Shown in pieces: positions 18,532 to 28,026 of a DNA stretch of 64,000 nt. Position 1 is the first letter of the stretch; each line of letters starts with the position of its first letter. Under the pieces are notes generated by a model. That model was not told where the DNA came from. It searched no databases and was given only the letters and a program-made list of their open reading frames with translations. Source of the DNA: JASSUD01 sp031963415. Its GTDB lineage: Bacteria; Pseudomonadota; Gammaproteobacteria; Burkholderiales; Burkholderiaceae. The stretch covers positions 124,001-188,000 of the forward strand of contig JASSUI010000001.1 in the NCBI GenBank assembly GCA_031963415.1, read 5' to 3'. The translations under genes were made by a program, and so were the position numbers.

Positions 18532-18663
18532 GAACCTGTTCACGATCTTTTAAAAATCTGTTGCAGGGTTTTAAAAGATCTCCAATGGAGGCTGCTGGAA
18601 GAACCCCAACATGCATACCGATCGCCTTTAATAGCCGCCTGTTTAAAGATCATGAACGGGTTC
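18532..18663. repeat. Palindromic intergenic repeat, family B
   Basis: GAACCTGTTCACGATCTTTT on the left faces TTTAAAGATCATGAACGGGTTC on the right (18642-18663). The interior includes GAACCCCAACATG, a motif also present at about 30621 and 57780. It occupies most of the 369 bp between glk and the permease gene; nothing else is recognisable there. Confidence 0.7.
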
Positions 18664-18797
18664 TAAAAGATTCGTTGATTGATGAATCTAAATTTTAATG
18701 AGGCAAGTCCTCTTCGTTCTCATCAGGGCGGGATAATACATTAGTCTCCAACATATTCACTTAAATGAGGCAAATTAGGCCGATTGCTTCACAATTT

Positions 18798-19778
18798 TTA
18801 AGGAACGCGATTTAAGTGCTTTGCCAGAAGCGCTGAAACCCCCAATAAAGCTGGATTGTCAGCTGTAACTAAATAAGTCGGAATTTGCGCCAAATAAGCA
18901 CTAAACCGCCCTTTTGCCTCAAACCGCGTACGAAATGAGGAGTGGGCAAAAAATTCTGGCACCCGCGGTAAGATGCCACCCCCTATATAAATGCCACCCA
19001 ACGCGCCCAATGTACACGCCAAATTACCGGCGAAGGTACCTAAAATACCGCAGAAGCAATCGAGCGTTTCAGCGGCAAGCGGCTCACCTGCCAAGCCTAG
19101 TTGAGCAATTTTCGCTGGATCATCCGTTGCCAAAGCTTGCTTAGCGCGCGCTGCTAACGCCTGATAGATCAACGCAATACCAGGCCCTGCCGCCACTCGC
19201 TCAAATGATACGTGCTGCCAGTGCTGACGCGCGTACTGCAGAATATATTCGTCACGTTCGTCAAATGGCGCAAAGCTGGTATGACCGCCTTCGCTGGCTA
19301 ATGCTACCCAACCTTCAGTAGTCGGAATCAAACCCGAAACCCCTAACCCCGTGCCGGGCCCAATCAAACCGATTGCATGGTCAACTCGAGGGGCTCCTGT
19401 GCCTATTTGCATACGTTGCTCTTCGCTTAGCAAAGGCAGCGCCATCGCTAACGCAGTGAAATCGTTGATGACCAACAGTGTTTGCAGATCTAGCGCACGG
19501 CGCGTCGCCTCAATTGAGAAAGCCCAGTCATGATTGGTCATCTTGACTTGATCGCCTTCTACAGGATTCGCAATAGCAATGGCTGCATGCTTCACGCCTA
19601 GTTGAACCGTAGACAAATAAGCTTGGATAACTTGCAAAATATCCGCGTAATCAGCGCATCGATAGCGTCGAATATGCGTGATGACGCCGGCTTCATTGAC
19701 AAGGCCAAAGCGTGCATTTGTGCCACCAATATCAGCTAATAGACGTAACTCGCTGGCCGCTGGGTTCGTATTAAGCAT
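18798..19778 (-). CDS. glk: Glucokinase, without the RpiR/HexR domain fused in Burkholderia
   Basis: Phosphorylates glucose with ATP, feeding zwf and the pentose-phosphate or Entner-Doudoroff route. LLADIGGTNARFGLV (ATP loop), NDFTALAMALP, IGPGTGLGVSGL and EGGHTSFAP are typical of the proteobacterial Glk family, and the protein ends soon after DNPALLGVSALLA. I chose ATG 19778, which overlaps the end of pgl by eight bases (ATGCTTAA), indicating translational coupling; the upstream ATG at 19808 lies inside pgl. In Burkholderia this protein usually continues into an RpiR-type regulator domain, which is absent here. Confidence 0.93.
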   Translation of the reverse strand: MLNTNPAASELRLLADIGGTNARFGLVNEAGVITHIRRYRCADYADILQVIQAYLSTVQLGVKHAAIAIANPVEGDQVKMTNHDWAFSIEATRRALDLQTLLVINDFTALAMALPLLSEEQRMQIGTGAPRVDHAIGLIGPGTGLGVSGLIPTTEGWVALASEGGHTSFAPFDERDEYILQYARQHWQHVSFERVAAGPGIALIYQALAARAKQALATDDPAKIAQLGLAGEPLAAETLDCFCGILGTFAGNLACTLGALGGIYIGGGILPRVPEFFAHSSFRTRFEAKGRFSAYLAQIPTYLVTADNPALLGVSALLAKHLNRVP

Positions 19779-20490
19779 TGTTGTTGTGTGCCGCACACCA
19801 ATAAACATTAAGCGTCACTTTAAAATCATGAATAAGTTTGGAAATCGCATTATTCAGCGGTTGCTCGATCGCTTCTTGCAACACAGCCAATTTACGTTCA
19901 CCTGCAATCCATAAAAAAAGCTGTCCCATTTGCGCGAATGCCGTAAACGACCAGCTAATCCGCTGATAAGGAGCAAGCTGTGGATGCAGCAGCAGCAAAC
20001 GCTGCTTTGTCGTCATTGCCTGCTCCCATTCTGGCGCATCGGCAAATAGTGACGCCGTATGCCCATCCTCCCCCATTCCAAGCACTGCCACATCGGGTAA
20101 ATGAACAAACAACTTATCTGCATTCAGTTGCTGCAAGTGTAAGCTAGGCTCGCAGCTAACATCGACTAGCGGCATAAAATGCGTAGCCTTCGCTTTATTT
20201 TGTAAAAGTGTGCTACGTACTAAAGCTGCATTACTGGCAGCATGATGCTCATCAACCCACCGTTCATCGACTAACGTGGTATCAATACGCGACCAAACCA
20301 ACTCGCTCATCGATAAGGTTTGCAAAAAAAGGGTCGGACTACTTCCCCCTGAAACGGCTAAACAGGCTCGTTCACGCCGAGCGAGTACCGTTTGCAACGC
20401 TGCACCTACTGCTTGCGTCAATGCCTGCGCTTGTTCTTGCGGTGTTTGAAAAGTGTGTAATTTAATCACTGGCTGCGTCGATAACTTCAT
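19771..20490 (-). CDS. pgl: 6-phosphogluconolactonase
   Basis: Hydrolyses 6-phosphogluconolactone made by Zwf. The family landmarks are AVSGGSSPTLFLQTLS, the VDERWVDEHHAASN stretch, and GMGEDGHTASLFADAP. ATG 20490 overlaps the zwf stop in TGATG, with AAGGG just upstream inside the end of zwf, so I prefer it to the ATG at 20538 that lies within zwf. The 239-residue length is standard for the NagB-related PGL family. It is the middle gene of zwf-pgl-glk, coupled on both sides. Confidence 0.94.
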   Translation of the reverse strand: MKLSTQPVIKLHTFQTPQEQAQALTQAVGAALQTVLARRERACLAVSGGSSPTLFLQTLSMSELVWSRIDTTLVDERWVDEHHAASNAALVRSTLLQNKAKATHFMPLVDVSCEPSLHLQQLNADKLFVHLPDVAVLGMGEDGHTASLFADAPEWEQAMTTKQRLLLLHPQLAPYQRISWSFTAFAQMGQLFLWIAGERKLAVLQEAIEQPLNNAISKLIHDFKVTLNVYWCAAHNNNA

Positions 20491-21944
20491 CACTGCCCTT
20501 CTTCTAACCAAACTGCACCATGCCGCGCTACCAGCCAATGCGCAGCGGCTGGCCCCCAGCTACCAGCAACGTAGGGTTCTGGTGGTTGGTTAGACGCTGC
20601 CCATCTCGTCAAAATCGGCTCAACCCAACGCCATGCCTGCTCTTGCTCATCACGTCGAACAAACAGAGCAAGTCGCCCGTGGATGACATCCAACAACAGA
20701 CGCTGATAAGCATCCATTTGCTTTTCTTTGAAATAATCATCAAACGCGAGATCAAGGTGCACGTTCGCTAAATTCATCCCCTCGCCCGGCTGTTTGGCTA
20801 AACAATACAAATGGATGGATTCATTTGGCTGAAGCTGCATCACCAAACGGTTAGGTGCTGCTTGCAAAGCGCTCACGCCAAGCGCGGAATGCGGTACACG
20901 GCGAAAATTGATCACGATTTCCGCCCCGCGTTTAGCAAGTCGTTTGCCCGTGCGCAAAAAGAACGGTACCCCGGCCCAACGCCAATTTTCGATTTCGACT
21001 TTAAGTGCGACGAAAGTTTCAGTCGTGCTGTCTTTTCTGACACCTAATTCAGTGTTGTAAGCGGGTACTGCGTTACCTTTAATTAAACCTGCCTGGTATT
21101 GTCCGCGCACGACAGATTGCTCAATTTGATCAGGCAAGATAGGTTTTAATGCATTCAGCACGCGCAATTTTTCGTTGCGCACGCAATGCGATTCCATCGA
21201 ATGCGGTGGCTCCATCGCAACGATAGCTAGCAACTGTAGTAAATGATTCTGCACCATATCGCGCAGCGCCCCGATTTGATCGTAAAAATTACCACGTGCT
21301 TCGACGCCGATTTCTTCAGCTATCGTAATTTGAATGTTAGAAACCCATTCACGCCGCCACAGCGGCTCAAACAGCACATTGCCAAAACGCAATGCCAGCA
21401 GATTGTGCACGGGTTCTTTACCGAGATAGTGATCAATTCGATAAATTTGCGATTCTGAAAAAATTTTGCCGACAGCATCGTTAATCGCCTGCGACGAAGC
21501 TAAGTCATAGCCAAGCGGTTTTTCCAGCACAATACGCGCTTTTTCACTCAACCCTACTTCACCTAGCGCCTGACAAATAGGCATAAACAACGAAGGGCCG
21601 GTAGCAAGGTAAAAGATCAACGTGCCCTCACTGCACTTCAGCGCATCGCTTAAACGAGCAAAATCCTCGCGTTTGAGTAAATCCAGCTGCACATATTCAA
21701 AGCGCTGCAAAAAGCTATGCCACGTGCTGTCATCAAAAACATCTAGATAAGGCCGTACTGCTTTATCAACCCATTGCAAATAAGTCGCCTTGTCCGATGC
21801 GCTGCGTGCCACTGCCACAATTTTGCCCTGCTGCGCCAACATCTGAGCATGATGCGAAGCGTAAAGAGCGGGCAAAACTTTGCGCTTTGCCAAATCGCCA
21901 GTTGCGCCGAATAAAACAAAGGTGAAGTGAGGAGCGTCTTGCAT
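20490..21944 (-). CDS. zwf: Glucose-6-phosphate 1-dehydrogenase
   Basis: Oxidises glucose-6-phosphate to 6-phosphogluconolactone with NADP+. FVLFGATGDLAKRKVLPALY is the dinucleotide-binding motif. RIDHYLGKE is the substrate-binding/active-site signature, and GKRLAKRGAEI lies in the C-terminal domain. The 484-residue length is normal. It leads the zwf-pgl-glk operon, divergent from the sugar ABC importer across 318 bp. I found no convincing HexR-type operator in that gap. Confidence 0.96.
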   Translation of the reverse strand: MQDAPHFTFVLFGATGDLAKRKVLPALYASHHAQMLAQQGKIVAVARSASDKATYLQWVDKAVRPYLDVFDDSTWHSFLQRFEYVQLDLLKREDFARLSDALKCSEGTLIFYLATGPSLFMPICQALGEVGLSEKARIVLEKPLGYDLASSQAINDAVGKIFSESQIYRIDHYLGKEPVHNLLALRFGNVLFEPLWRREWVSNIQITIAEEIGVEARGNFYDQIGALRDMVQNHLLQLLAIVAMEPPHSMESHCVRNEKLRVLNALKPILPDQIEQSVVRGQYQAGLIKGNAVPAYNTELGVRKDSTTETFVALKVEIENWRWAGVPFFLRTGKRLAKRGAEIVINFRRVPHSALGVSALQAAPNRLVMQLQPNESIHLYCLAKQPGEGMNLANVHLDLAFDDYFKEKQMDAYQRLLLDVIHGRLALFVRRDEQEQAWRWVEPILTRWAASNQPPEPYVAGSWGPAAAHWLVARHGAVWLEEGQ

Positions 21945-22262
21945 AATGGGGGGGTGCGACTGAGGGAGGTTCGCAGACCTCCCAAAAAGATACCGAGTTA
22001 TTACAGCTTACAGAAAAAAGACCATTACGTGCATTGATGCTGCAGCCCGCTTATGCGGGGAGAAATTCTGAAAAGTTTATAATTGTCTCGTCATAGATAT
22101 TTTTTCTTGCATCGCTCGTTCTCTGATGCCTGCAAAGTTCCTCTGCTATTCATATAGTGCAAATAAAAGACAAAGCGTACTCGATAGTGGACGCAGCTTT
22201 TTTTAGCCAACCATTCGTCTGCATAAACCTGGGATAAAAAATAAGAAAACCGGAGATTAACT
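21945..22262. promoter_or_regulatory. Divergent region between zwf and the sugar importer
   Basis: 318 bp holding the promoters of both operons. The sequence next to the importer contains AAACCGGAGATTAACT, whose GGAG is the ribosome binding site of the binding-protein gene. No clear palindromic operator or -35/-10 pair could be assigned. Confidence 0.35.
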
Positions 22263-23507
22263 ATGAAGACCCATAAAATTCTGGCACTAATATTTTTACT
22301 AAGCTTAATGGGTCATAGCACCTCTGCACGCTGCGCTGAGCAACTCGAAGTATTACATTGGTGGACTGCTGAGAGTGAAGCCAAAGCTGCCCGCCTGCTT
22401 AAAGAAGCAATGGAAAAACAAGGCTATCAATGGAAAGATTTCGCCGTAGCAGGAGGGGGTGGTACGGCAGCGATGACTGTGCTCAAGACCAAAATCATTT
22501 CAGGTAATGCGCCCAGCGCGACACAAATTAAAGGCCCAATGATTCAGAAATGGGCTGAGCAAGGCGTGCTCGTTACGCTTGATGCAGCCGCGCAAGACTG
22601 GGCGGCGCACCTTCCTGTCCCTCTCGATAAAACCTTACGCTATCAAGGCCATTACGTTGCAGCTCCCTTTTCTGTGCATCGGATGAACTTGTTGTGGATC
22701 AATACGCATGCGTTAAAGAAAATAGGTGGGCAAGCGCCTAAAAACTGGGCCGATTTTTTTACTTTAGCCGATAAATTCAAAGCCGCTGGCTACCTGCCAA
22801 TCGCGCATGGGGGGCAGCCTTGGCAAGACTTGACAATTTGGGAAACTGTTGTGTTATCGCAAGGCCCAGCGTTTTATCGCAAAGCACTGGTCGAACTCGA
22901 TGAAGAAACATTAAGTTCTCCGCAAATGATTGAAGTCTTTAACATCACACGCAAAATCAGCACTTACTTTGATAAAGGCCGGGCTGGGCGAGCTTGGAAT
23001 CTAGCAACTGCAATGGTGATTAATGGCAAAGCCGGCATGCAGTTTATGGGAGATTTCGCCAAAGGCGAATTTGTTAACGCCGGCAAAACTATGGGTAAAG
23101 ATTATTTATGTGCACCTGTACCCAATACTGCACAGGCTTATTTATTCAATCTCGATTCTTTTGTCTTCTTTACACAGAGAAATCACGAGCAAGCGACCCA
23201 AGGCCAATTGGATATGGCTAAAACAATTGGCAGCCCTGCTTTTGAAGAACAGTTTGCTTTATATAAAGGTGCGATTCCAGCTCGCCTAGATGTATCAATG
23301 GCAAAATTTGATGGTTGCGCGAAGCAATCTTATCAAGATGCAAAAACAGCGATGCAGAAAAAAAGCTACCTTCCTTCGTTAGCGCACGGTATGGCGCAGT
23401 CTGAAGCAATCGCTGGTGCAATCAGCGATGTGGTCACTCACTTCATTAATTCCGATCAAGATGCAAAAACGGCTGTTCGGGAGTTAGCGCGTGTGGCAAA
23501 AAGATAG
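22263..23507 (+). CDS. Sugar ABC transporter, periplasmic binding protein (GtsA-like)
   Basis: Captures a sugar, probably glucose or mannose, in the periplasm. The signal peptide is about residues 1-24 (MKTHKILALIFLLSLMG, cleavage near ARCA-EQ). The mature protein shows LEVLHWWTAESEAKA, TQIKGPMIQKWA and the YLPIAHGGQPWQDLTIWE segment typical of cluster B glucose-binding proteins such as GtsA. It is 414 residues, as expected. GGAG lies eight bases upstream of the ATG. It is the first gene of a four-gene importer operon that faces zwf-pgl-glk, supporting a glucose role. Confidence 0.9.
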   Translation: MKTHKILALIFLLSLMGHSTSARCAEQLEVLHWWTAESEAKAARLLKEAMEKQGYQWKDFAVAGGGGTAAMTVLKTKIISGNAPSATQIKGPMIQKWAEQGVLVTLDAAAQDWAAHLPVPLDKTLRYQGHYVAAPFSVHRMNLLWINTHALKKIGGQAPKNWADFFTLADKFKAAGYLPIAHGGQPWQDLTIWETVVLSQGPAFYRKALVELDEETLSSPQMIEVFNITRKISTYFDKGRAGRAWNLATAMVINGKAGMQFMGDFAKGEFVNAGKTMGKDYLCAPVPNTAQAYLFNLDSFVFFTQRNHEQATQGQLDMAKTIGSPAFEEQFALYKGAIPARLDVSMAKFDGCAKQSYQDAKTAMQKKSYLPSLAHGMAQSEAIAGAISDVVTHFINSDQDAKTAVRELARVAKR

Positions 23508-23514
23508 TCAATCT

Positions 23515-24432
23515 ATGACCCTACCTTCCTCTTCTAAACATCAGCGCCTAAGCTTAAAGGCACGGGTTGAACATCTGCTTCCTAAACTTATTCTGTCGCC
23601 TAGTATCACGCTTAGCCTTATTTTCTTCTATGGCTTTATTTTTGTTACTGGCTACTTATCGCTGACCAATTCGCATCTGTTGCCTAACTATACGTTCAGC
23701 GGTTTAGGACGTTACCGAGCGCTTTTTGCGAATGAGGTATGGTGGGTCGCAGCCGCTAATTTAGGTTGGTTTGGGCTTCCTTTTATTGGCGTAAGCATTG
23801 GCTTAGGCTTGTTGCTGGCGATTTTGCTAGATCAAAAAATTCGGGGAGAAGGAACACTGCGCGCGATTTTTCTTTATCCGATGGCGCTCTCCGCGATTGT
23901 TGCTGGCACTGCTTGGCAATGGATTCTTAACCCAAGCCTAGGGCTGGAAAAAATCGTACAAGATTGGGGTTGGAAGACTTTTTCATTTGGTTGGTTAGCT
24001 GATCCAGACAAAGCCATTTTCTGCGTTGTCATTGCCGCGGTGTGGCAGGCTACCGGTTTTGCAATGGCCCTCTTCTTAGCGGGCCTGCGCAGTATCGATG
24101 ACAGTATTTTTAAAGCAGCACAAGTTGACGGAGCGAATCTACCAACTATTTACTGGAAAATTGTGTTACCCAATCTGCGCCCTATCTTTTTCTCAGTGCT
24201 GCTGATTCTTTGCCATTTAGCCATTAAAACCTTTGATTTGGTAGTGGCGCTCACGGCTGGTGGCCCAGGTACAGCTTCTTCATTGCCCACCCTATTTATC
24301 TATAGTTTTTATTTCGAGCGCGGAGAGTTAGGCATTGGCGCCGCAGCTTCGATCATGATGCTGGTTACGGTTTGTGTTGTGATTGCGCCGCTTATGTATT
24401 TGGAATCGAGGAGTCAGCGCCGTGCGTCTTAA
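23515..24432 (+). CDS. Sugar ABC transporter permease 1 (GtsB-like)
   Basis: Inner-membrane half of the sugar importer. About six membrane helices are visible, starting near residue 28 (LILSPSITLSLIFFYGFIF). The EAA loop reads IFKAAQVDGANLPTIYWKIVLPNL. I prefer ATG 23515, eight bases after the binding-protein stop, over a GTG at 23491 that lies inside that gene. Its last 11 bases overlap the start of the second permease. Confidence 0.9.
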   Translation: MTLPSSSKHQRLSLKARVEHLLPKLILSPSITLSLIFFYGFIFVTGYLSLTNSHLLPNYTFSGLGRYRALFANEVWWVAAANLGWFGLPFIGVSIGLGLLLAILLDQKIRGEGTLRAIFLYPMALSAIVAGTAWQWILNPSLGLEKIVQDWGWKTFSFGWLADPDKAIFCVVIAAVWQATGFAMALFLAGLRSIDDSIFKAAQVDGANLPTIYWKIVLPNLRPIFFSVLLILCHLAIKTFDLVVALTAGGPGTASSLPTLFIYSFYFERGELGIGAAASIMMLVTVCVVIAPLMYLESRSQRRAS

Positions 24433-25282
24433 GAAGCTGTCAGTCTCTCGCATAGTCCTTTACGCTACGCTTATCTTATGCGCGCTCTATTTCCTATTTC
24501 CTATTTACGTGATGTTGATCACATCGTTTAAAGATCTTGAGCAATTACGCAACGGTAACTTACTTATGCCGCCCACCCATGGCTCTTTTGCACCTTGGCT
24601 TAAAGCATGGAGCAGCGCTTGCACTGGCATTAGCTGTGAAGGGATACGGCCTTTTTTCTTTAACTCAGTACGCATCACGATTCCAGCAGTACTTATCTCA
24701 TCAATCATCGGCGCCTTTAATGGCTATGTACTAACACACTGGCGCTTTCGCGGTGCGCATCTGTTTTTCACGCTACTTTTAATCGGTTGCTTTATTCCAT
24801 TCCAAGTCATCTTGCTGCCAATGGCACGCCTACAAGGTTTTTTAGGCGTGGCCAACTCCATAAACGGCTTAATCATGGCGCACGTGATTTATGGCATTGC
24901 GTTTACTACGCTGTTTTTCCGCAATTTTTATATCACCGTGCCCGATACGCTGATTAAAGCTGCACGAATTGATGGGGCCGGTTTCTTCACGATATTTAAT
25001 CGCATCTTACTGCCCATCTCATCGCCTATTTTTATGGTTTGCTTAATTTGGCAGTTCACACAAATTTGGAATGATTTTCTATTCGGTATCGTGTTCTCTG
25101 ATATTGACTCGATGCCCGTTACAGTTGCGCTTAATAATCTTGTTAATACTTCAACGGGCGTCAAAGAATATAACGTTGATATGGCAGCAGCGATTATCGT
25201 GGCACTCCCGACGTTACTCGTCTATTTGCTTGCTGGACGTTACTTCATCCGAGGCCTAACTGCTGGCTCGCTCAAAGGTTAA
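24422..25282 (+). CDS. Sugar ABC transporter permease 2 (GtsC-like)
   Basis: Second membrane subunit. Six membrane helices, starting with IVLYATLILCALYFLFPIYVML. The EAA loop reads LIKAARIDGAGFFTIFNRILLPISSP. The start is GTG 24422: GAGGAG at 24408-24413 sits eight bases before it, and an upstream ATG at 24383 would run well inside the first permease. The 11-base overlap suggests coupled translation. It is followed after six bases by the ATPase gene. Confidence 0.9.
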   Translation: MRLKKLSVSRIVLYATLILCALYFLFPIYVMLITSFKDLEQLRNGNLLMPPTHGSFAPWLKAWSSACTGISCEGIRPFFFNSVRITIPAVLISSIIGAFNGYVLTHWRFRGAHLFFTLLLIGCFIPFQVILLPMARLQGFLGVANSINGLIMAHVIYGIAFTTLFFRNFYITVPDTLIKAARIDGAGFFTIFNRILLPISSPIFMVCLIWQFTQIWNDFLFGIVFSDIDSMPVTVALNNLVNTSTGVKEYNVDMAAAIIVALPTLLVYLLAGRYFIRGLTAGSLKG

Positions 25283-25288
25283 GAAATT

Positions 25289-26407
25289 ATGGCTAGTCTT
25301 TCTATACGCAATGTTTATAAAACTTTTGCCAACAGCGTTGAGGTGCTCAAAGGCATTAACCTTGATATCGAGGATGGACAGTTTGTTATTCTGTTGGGTG
25401 GTTCCGGTTGCGGTAAATCGACATTGCTTAATGCGATTGCTGGATTAGAAACCGTTACAGGCGGAGACATTCTGATCAATGGGCAGCCCGTTAACGATCT
25501 GCCACCCAAAGATCGTGATATCGCGATGGTGTTCCAGTCATACGCACTGTATCCGTCAATGACTGTGCGCGAGAACATCTTATTTGGGCTGAAAATCCGC
25601 AAAGTACCTAAGCAAAAACAAGAAGCCATCCTTAAGCACGTCGCTGAGACGCTAAATATTTCTTCTCTGCTTAAGCGCAAGCCATCTGAACTATCGGGTG
25701 GTCAATGCCAGCGTGTGGCAATGGGCAGAGCGCTTGCGCGCGATCCTGCGATTTTTTTATTTGACGAGCCGCTTTCTAATCTTGATGCGAAATTACGCAT
25801 AAAAATGCGTAGCGAGATCAAACTAATGCATCAGCGTTTGGGGACGACGACGGTTTATGTTACCCATGATCAAATTGAAGCGATGACACTGGGTGACAGA
25901 GTCGCTGTGATGAAAGATGGCCTCATTCAGCAATTCGGCACCCCACAAGAGATTTACGATAACCCAATCAACCTTTTCGTGGCTGGCTTTGTGGGTACGC
26001 CGCCGATGAATTTCATCCCTGCAACGCTTGGCGAAACAAGTCTAGGCTATAGCATCCTGATAGAAACGAGCCTACAAAAAACCGCGCTCAATTTACCTTT
26101 TACCTCTCATCATTTACGCGCTTATTTAGGCAAAGAAATTATTGTGGGGCTACGTCCAGAACGCATTACCGACCCACACAGTGCACGTAGTGTAGAAGAA
26201 GCTAAAGCACAATCCATCGAAGTGAAAGTTGACATGATTGAGCCGACTGGTCCTGACACGCTCGTCTCTTTTCAACTAAATGGCACGCAAGCTATTAGCC
26301 GCGTACACCCTGCCTCACAACCACAAATGCAAGAGCCACTAACTTTATTAGTGGAAACAACTAAGGTTGTTTTGTTTAATCCACAAACGGGCGAGCGCAT
26401 CGCTTAG
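25289..26407 (+). CDS. Sugar ABC transporter ATPase (UgpC/MalK/GtsD class)
   Basis: Powers the sugar importer. Walker A GGSGCGKST, Q-loop VFQSYALYPSMTV, signature LSGGQCQRVAMGRAL (cysteine where arginine is usual), Walker B FLFDEPLSNLDAKLR and H-loop VTHDQIEAM are all present. The C-terminal 130 residues form the regulatory MOBE/TOBE-like barrel (GLRPERI). 372 residues is the normal size of this class. It is the last gene of the operon; a family A palindrome follows. Confidence 0.93.
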   Translation: MASLSIRNVYKTFANSVEVLKGINLDIEDGQFVILLGGSGCGKSTLLNAIAGLETVTGGDILINGQPVNDLPPKDRDIAMVFQSYALYPSMTVRENILFGLKIRKVPKQKQEAILKHVAETLNISSLLKRKPSELSGGQCQRVAMGRALARDPAIFLFDEPLSNLDAKLRIKMRSEIKLMHQRLGTTTVYVTHDQIEAMTLGDRVAVMKDGLIQQFGTPQEIYDNPINLFVAGFVGTPPMNFIPATLGETSLGYSILIETSLQKTALNLPFTSHHLRAYLGKEIIVGLRPERITDPHSARSVEEAKAQSIEVKVDMIEPTGPDTLVSFQLNGTQAISRVHPASQPQMQEPLTLLVETTKVVLFNPQTGERIA

Positions 26408-26433
26408 CGCTGCGCACCATTACATTAATCAAT

Positions 26434-26532
26434 AACCTATTTAGGGTCTTTCTGGTGGCTTTACCCCTTTACTGTCAATACAACTTAATACGGCAAGCAG
26501 GCATAAGGGCGCGAGGGAGACCTGAACAGGTT
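26434..26532. repeat. Palindromic intergenic repeat, family A (diverged)
   Basis: AACCTATTTAGGGTCTTTCT on the left faces AGGGAGACCTGAACAGGTT on the right. The centre holds CAACTTAATACGGCAAG, the family core in reverse orientation. It lies between the importer operon and hemL. Confidence 0.65.
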
Positions 26533-26563
26533 TTCATTAAACCTTATTTTTTCGGGATCTCTT

Positions 26564-27853
26564 ATGTCTCGCAATGAAGATTTGTTTACACGTGCTCAAC
26601 GCACTATTCCAGGCGGAGTCAATTCTCCAGTACGCGCGTTTGGTGCTGTCGGCGGTACACCTCGCTTTGTTAAAAAGGCACGTGGACCTTATTTTTGGGA
26701 TGTCGATGGCAAGCGGTATATCGATTACATTGGTTCTTGGGGACCAATGATTCTTGGTCATTTAGATGAACAAGTACTCGCGGCCACTCATGCAGCACTT
26801 GAACAAGGATTTAGTTTTGGTGCACCGACTGAAGGAGAAATAGAAATCGCCGAAGAAATTTGCAAGCTGATGCCTTCCATTGAGCAAGTACGGATGGTTT
26901 CCAGCGGCACCGAGGCGACGATGAGCGCGCTACGTTTAGCGCGTGGCTATACTGAGCGCAGCCGCATCATCAAATTTGCAGGTTGCTATCACGGCCATGC
27001 TGATAGCTTACTCGTCAAAGCTGGCTCAGGCTTATTGACGTTCGGCCAACCCACTTCAGCTGGTGTACCAGAGGAAGTCACCCAGCAAACGATCGTCCTT
27101 GAATATAACAACACCGAGCAGATCGCCGAAGCATTCGCTTTATACGGTGAGCAAATCGCTGCTGTGATTGTCGAGCCTATCGCGGGTAATATGAATTTAG
27201 TACGCGGTACGCCAGAGTTTTTACAAACGCTGCGTGATTTGTGTACTGAATATGAGTCAGTGCTAATTTTTGATGAAGTGATGTGTGGTTTTCGTGTAGC
27301 GCTTGGCGGAGCGCAAGCGCTGTACGGCATTACGCCTGATCTAACGTGTTTGGGTAAAGTCATTGGCGGGGGCATGCCAGCCGCTGCGTTTGGTGGACGG
27401 GGCGAAATCATGGCTCACTTAGCCCCATTAGGCAGCGTCTATCAAGCCGGTACGTTATCGGGTAACCCAATTGCAGTAGCAAGTGGATTGGCTACACTGA
27501 AGCGAATTCAAGAACCCGATTTTTATGAAACCATTACCACACGCACAGCACAGCTAACAAATGGTTTAATTAGCGCAGCGCATGACGCTGGTGTTCCGTT
27601 TGCGGCAGATCATCTTGGGGGAATGTTTGGTATTTATTTCACCGAACAAGTACCGACTTGTTTAGCTGACGTTGAACGCTGTGATTTAAAACGCTTTAAT
27701 GCATTCTTCCACGCAATGCTTGAAGCTGGCGTTTATTTCGCGCCATCAGCGTATGAAGCGGGCTTCGTCTCCAGCACGCATGATGAAGAAGTTATTAACG
27801 CTACACTGATGGCAGCACGCCAGGTTTTTGCAAATCTAAGAAGTACTCAATAA
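26564..27853 (+). CDS. hemL: Glutamate-1-semialdehyde 2,1-aminomutase
   Basis: PLP enzyme converting glutamate-1-semialdehyde to 5-aminolevulinate, the first dedicated haem precursor of the C5 pathway. Landmarks are RAQRTIPGGVNSPVRAFGAVG, SSGTEATMSALRLAR, the CYHGHADSLLVKAGSG loop, IFDEVMCGFRVA and the PLP lysine in LGKVIGGGMPAAAFGG. 429 residues is the standard length. Monocistronic; a 173 bp gap with no evident site separates it from ribD. Confidence 0.96.
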   Translation: MSRNEDLFTRAQRTIPGGVNSPVRAFGAVGGTPRFVKKARGPYFWDVDGKRYIDYIGSWGPMILGHLDEQVLAATHAALEQGFSFGAPTEGEIEIAEEICKLMPSIEQVRMVSSGTEATMSALRLARGYTERSRIIKFAGCYHGHADSLLVKAGSGLLTFGQPTSAGVPEEVTQQTIVLEYNNTEQIAEAFALYGEQIAAVIVEPIAGNMNLVRGTPEFLQTLRDLCTEYESVLIFDEVMCGFRVALGGAQALYGITPDLTCLGKVIGGGMPAAAFGGRGEIMAHLAPLGSVYQAGTLSGNPIAVASGLATLKRIQEPDFYETITTRTAQLTNGLISAAHDAGVPFAADHLGGMFGIYFTEQVPTCLADVERCDLKRFNAFFHAMLEAGVYFAPSAYEAGFVSSTHDEEVINATLMAARQVFANLRSTQ

Positions 27854-28026
27854 ACCAGCGCCTAACGATTAAGGCCTGCTTGCTGCACTAAAGTGCTGTA
27901 TGCGCTGGCATGCCTTACTTCGGATTTATTTAGCGCTTCCTAACCATCAACGAGAAAGTTTAAATTCTGGCCTCTGCGTGACCATTAAAATTTATTGCCT
28001 TCACCTTTATCCAAATTGAATAACTG

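Noticed and set aside
21945..22262. HexR-type operator in the zwf/importer divergent region
   Set aside because: No palindrome close to the TGTARTTWWWYTACA-like consensus was found.
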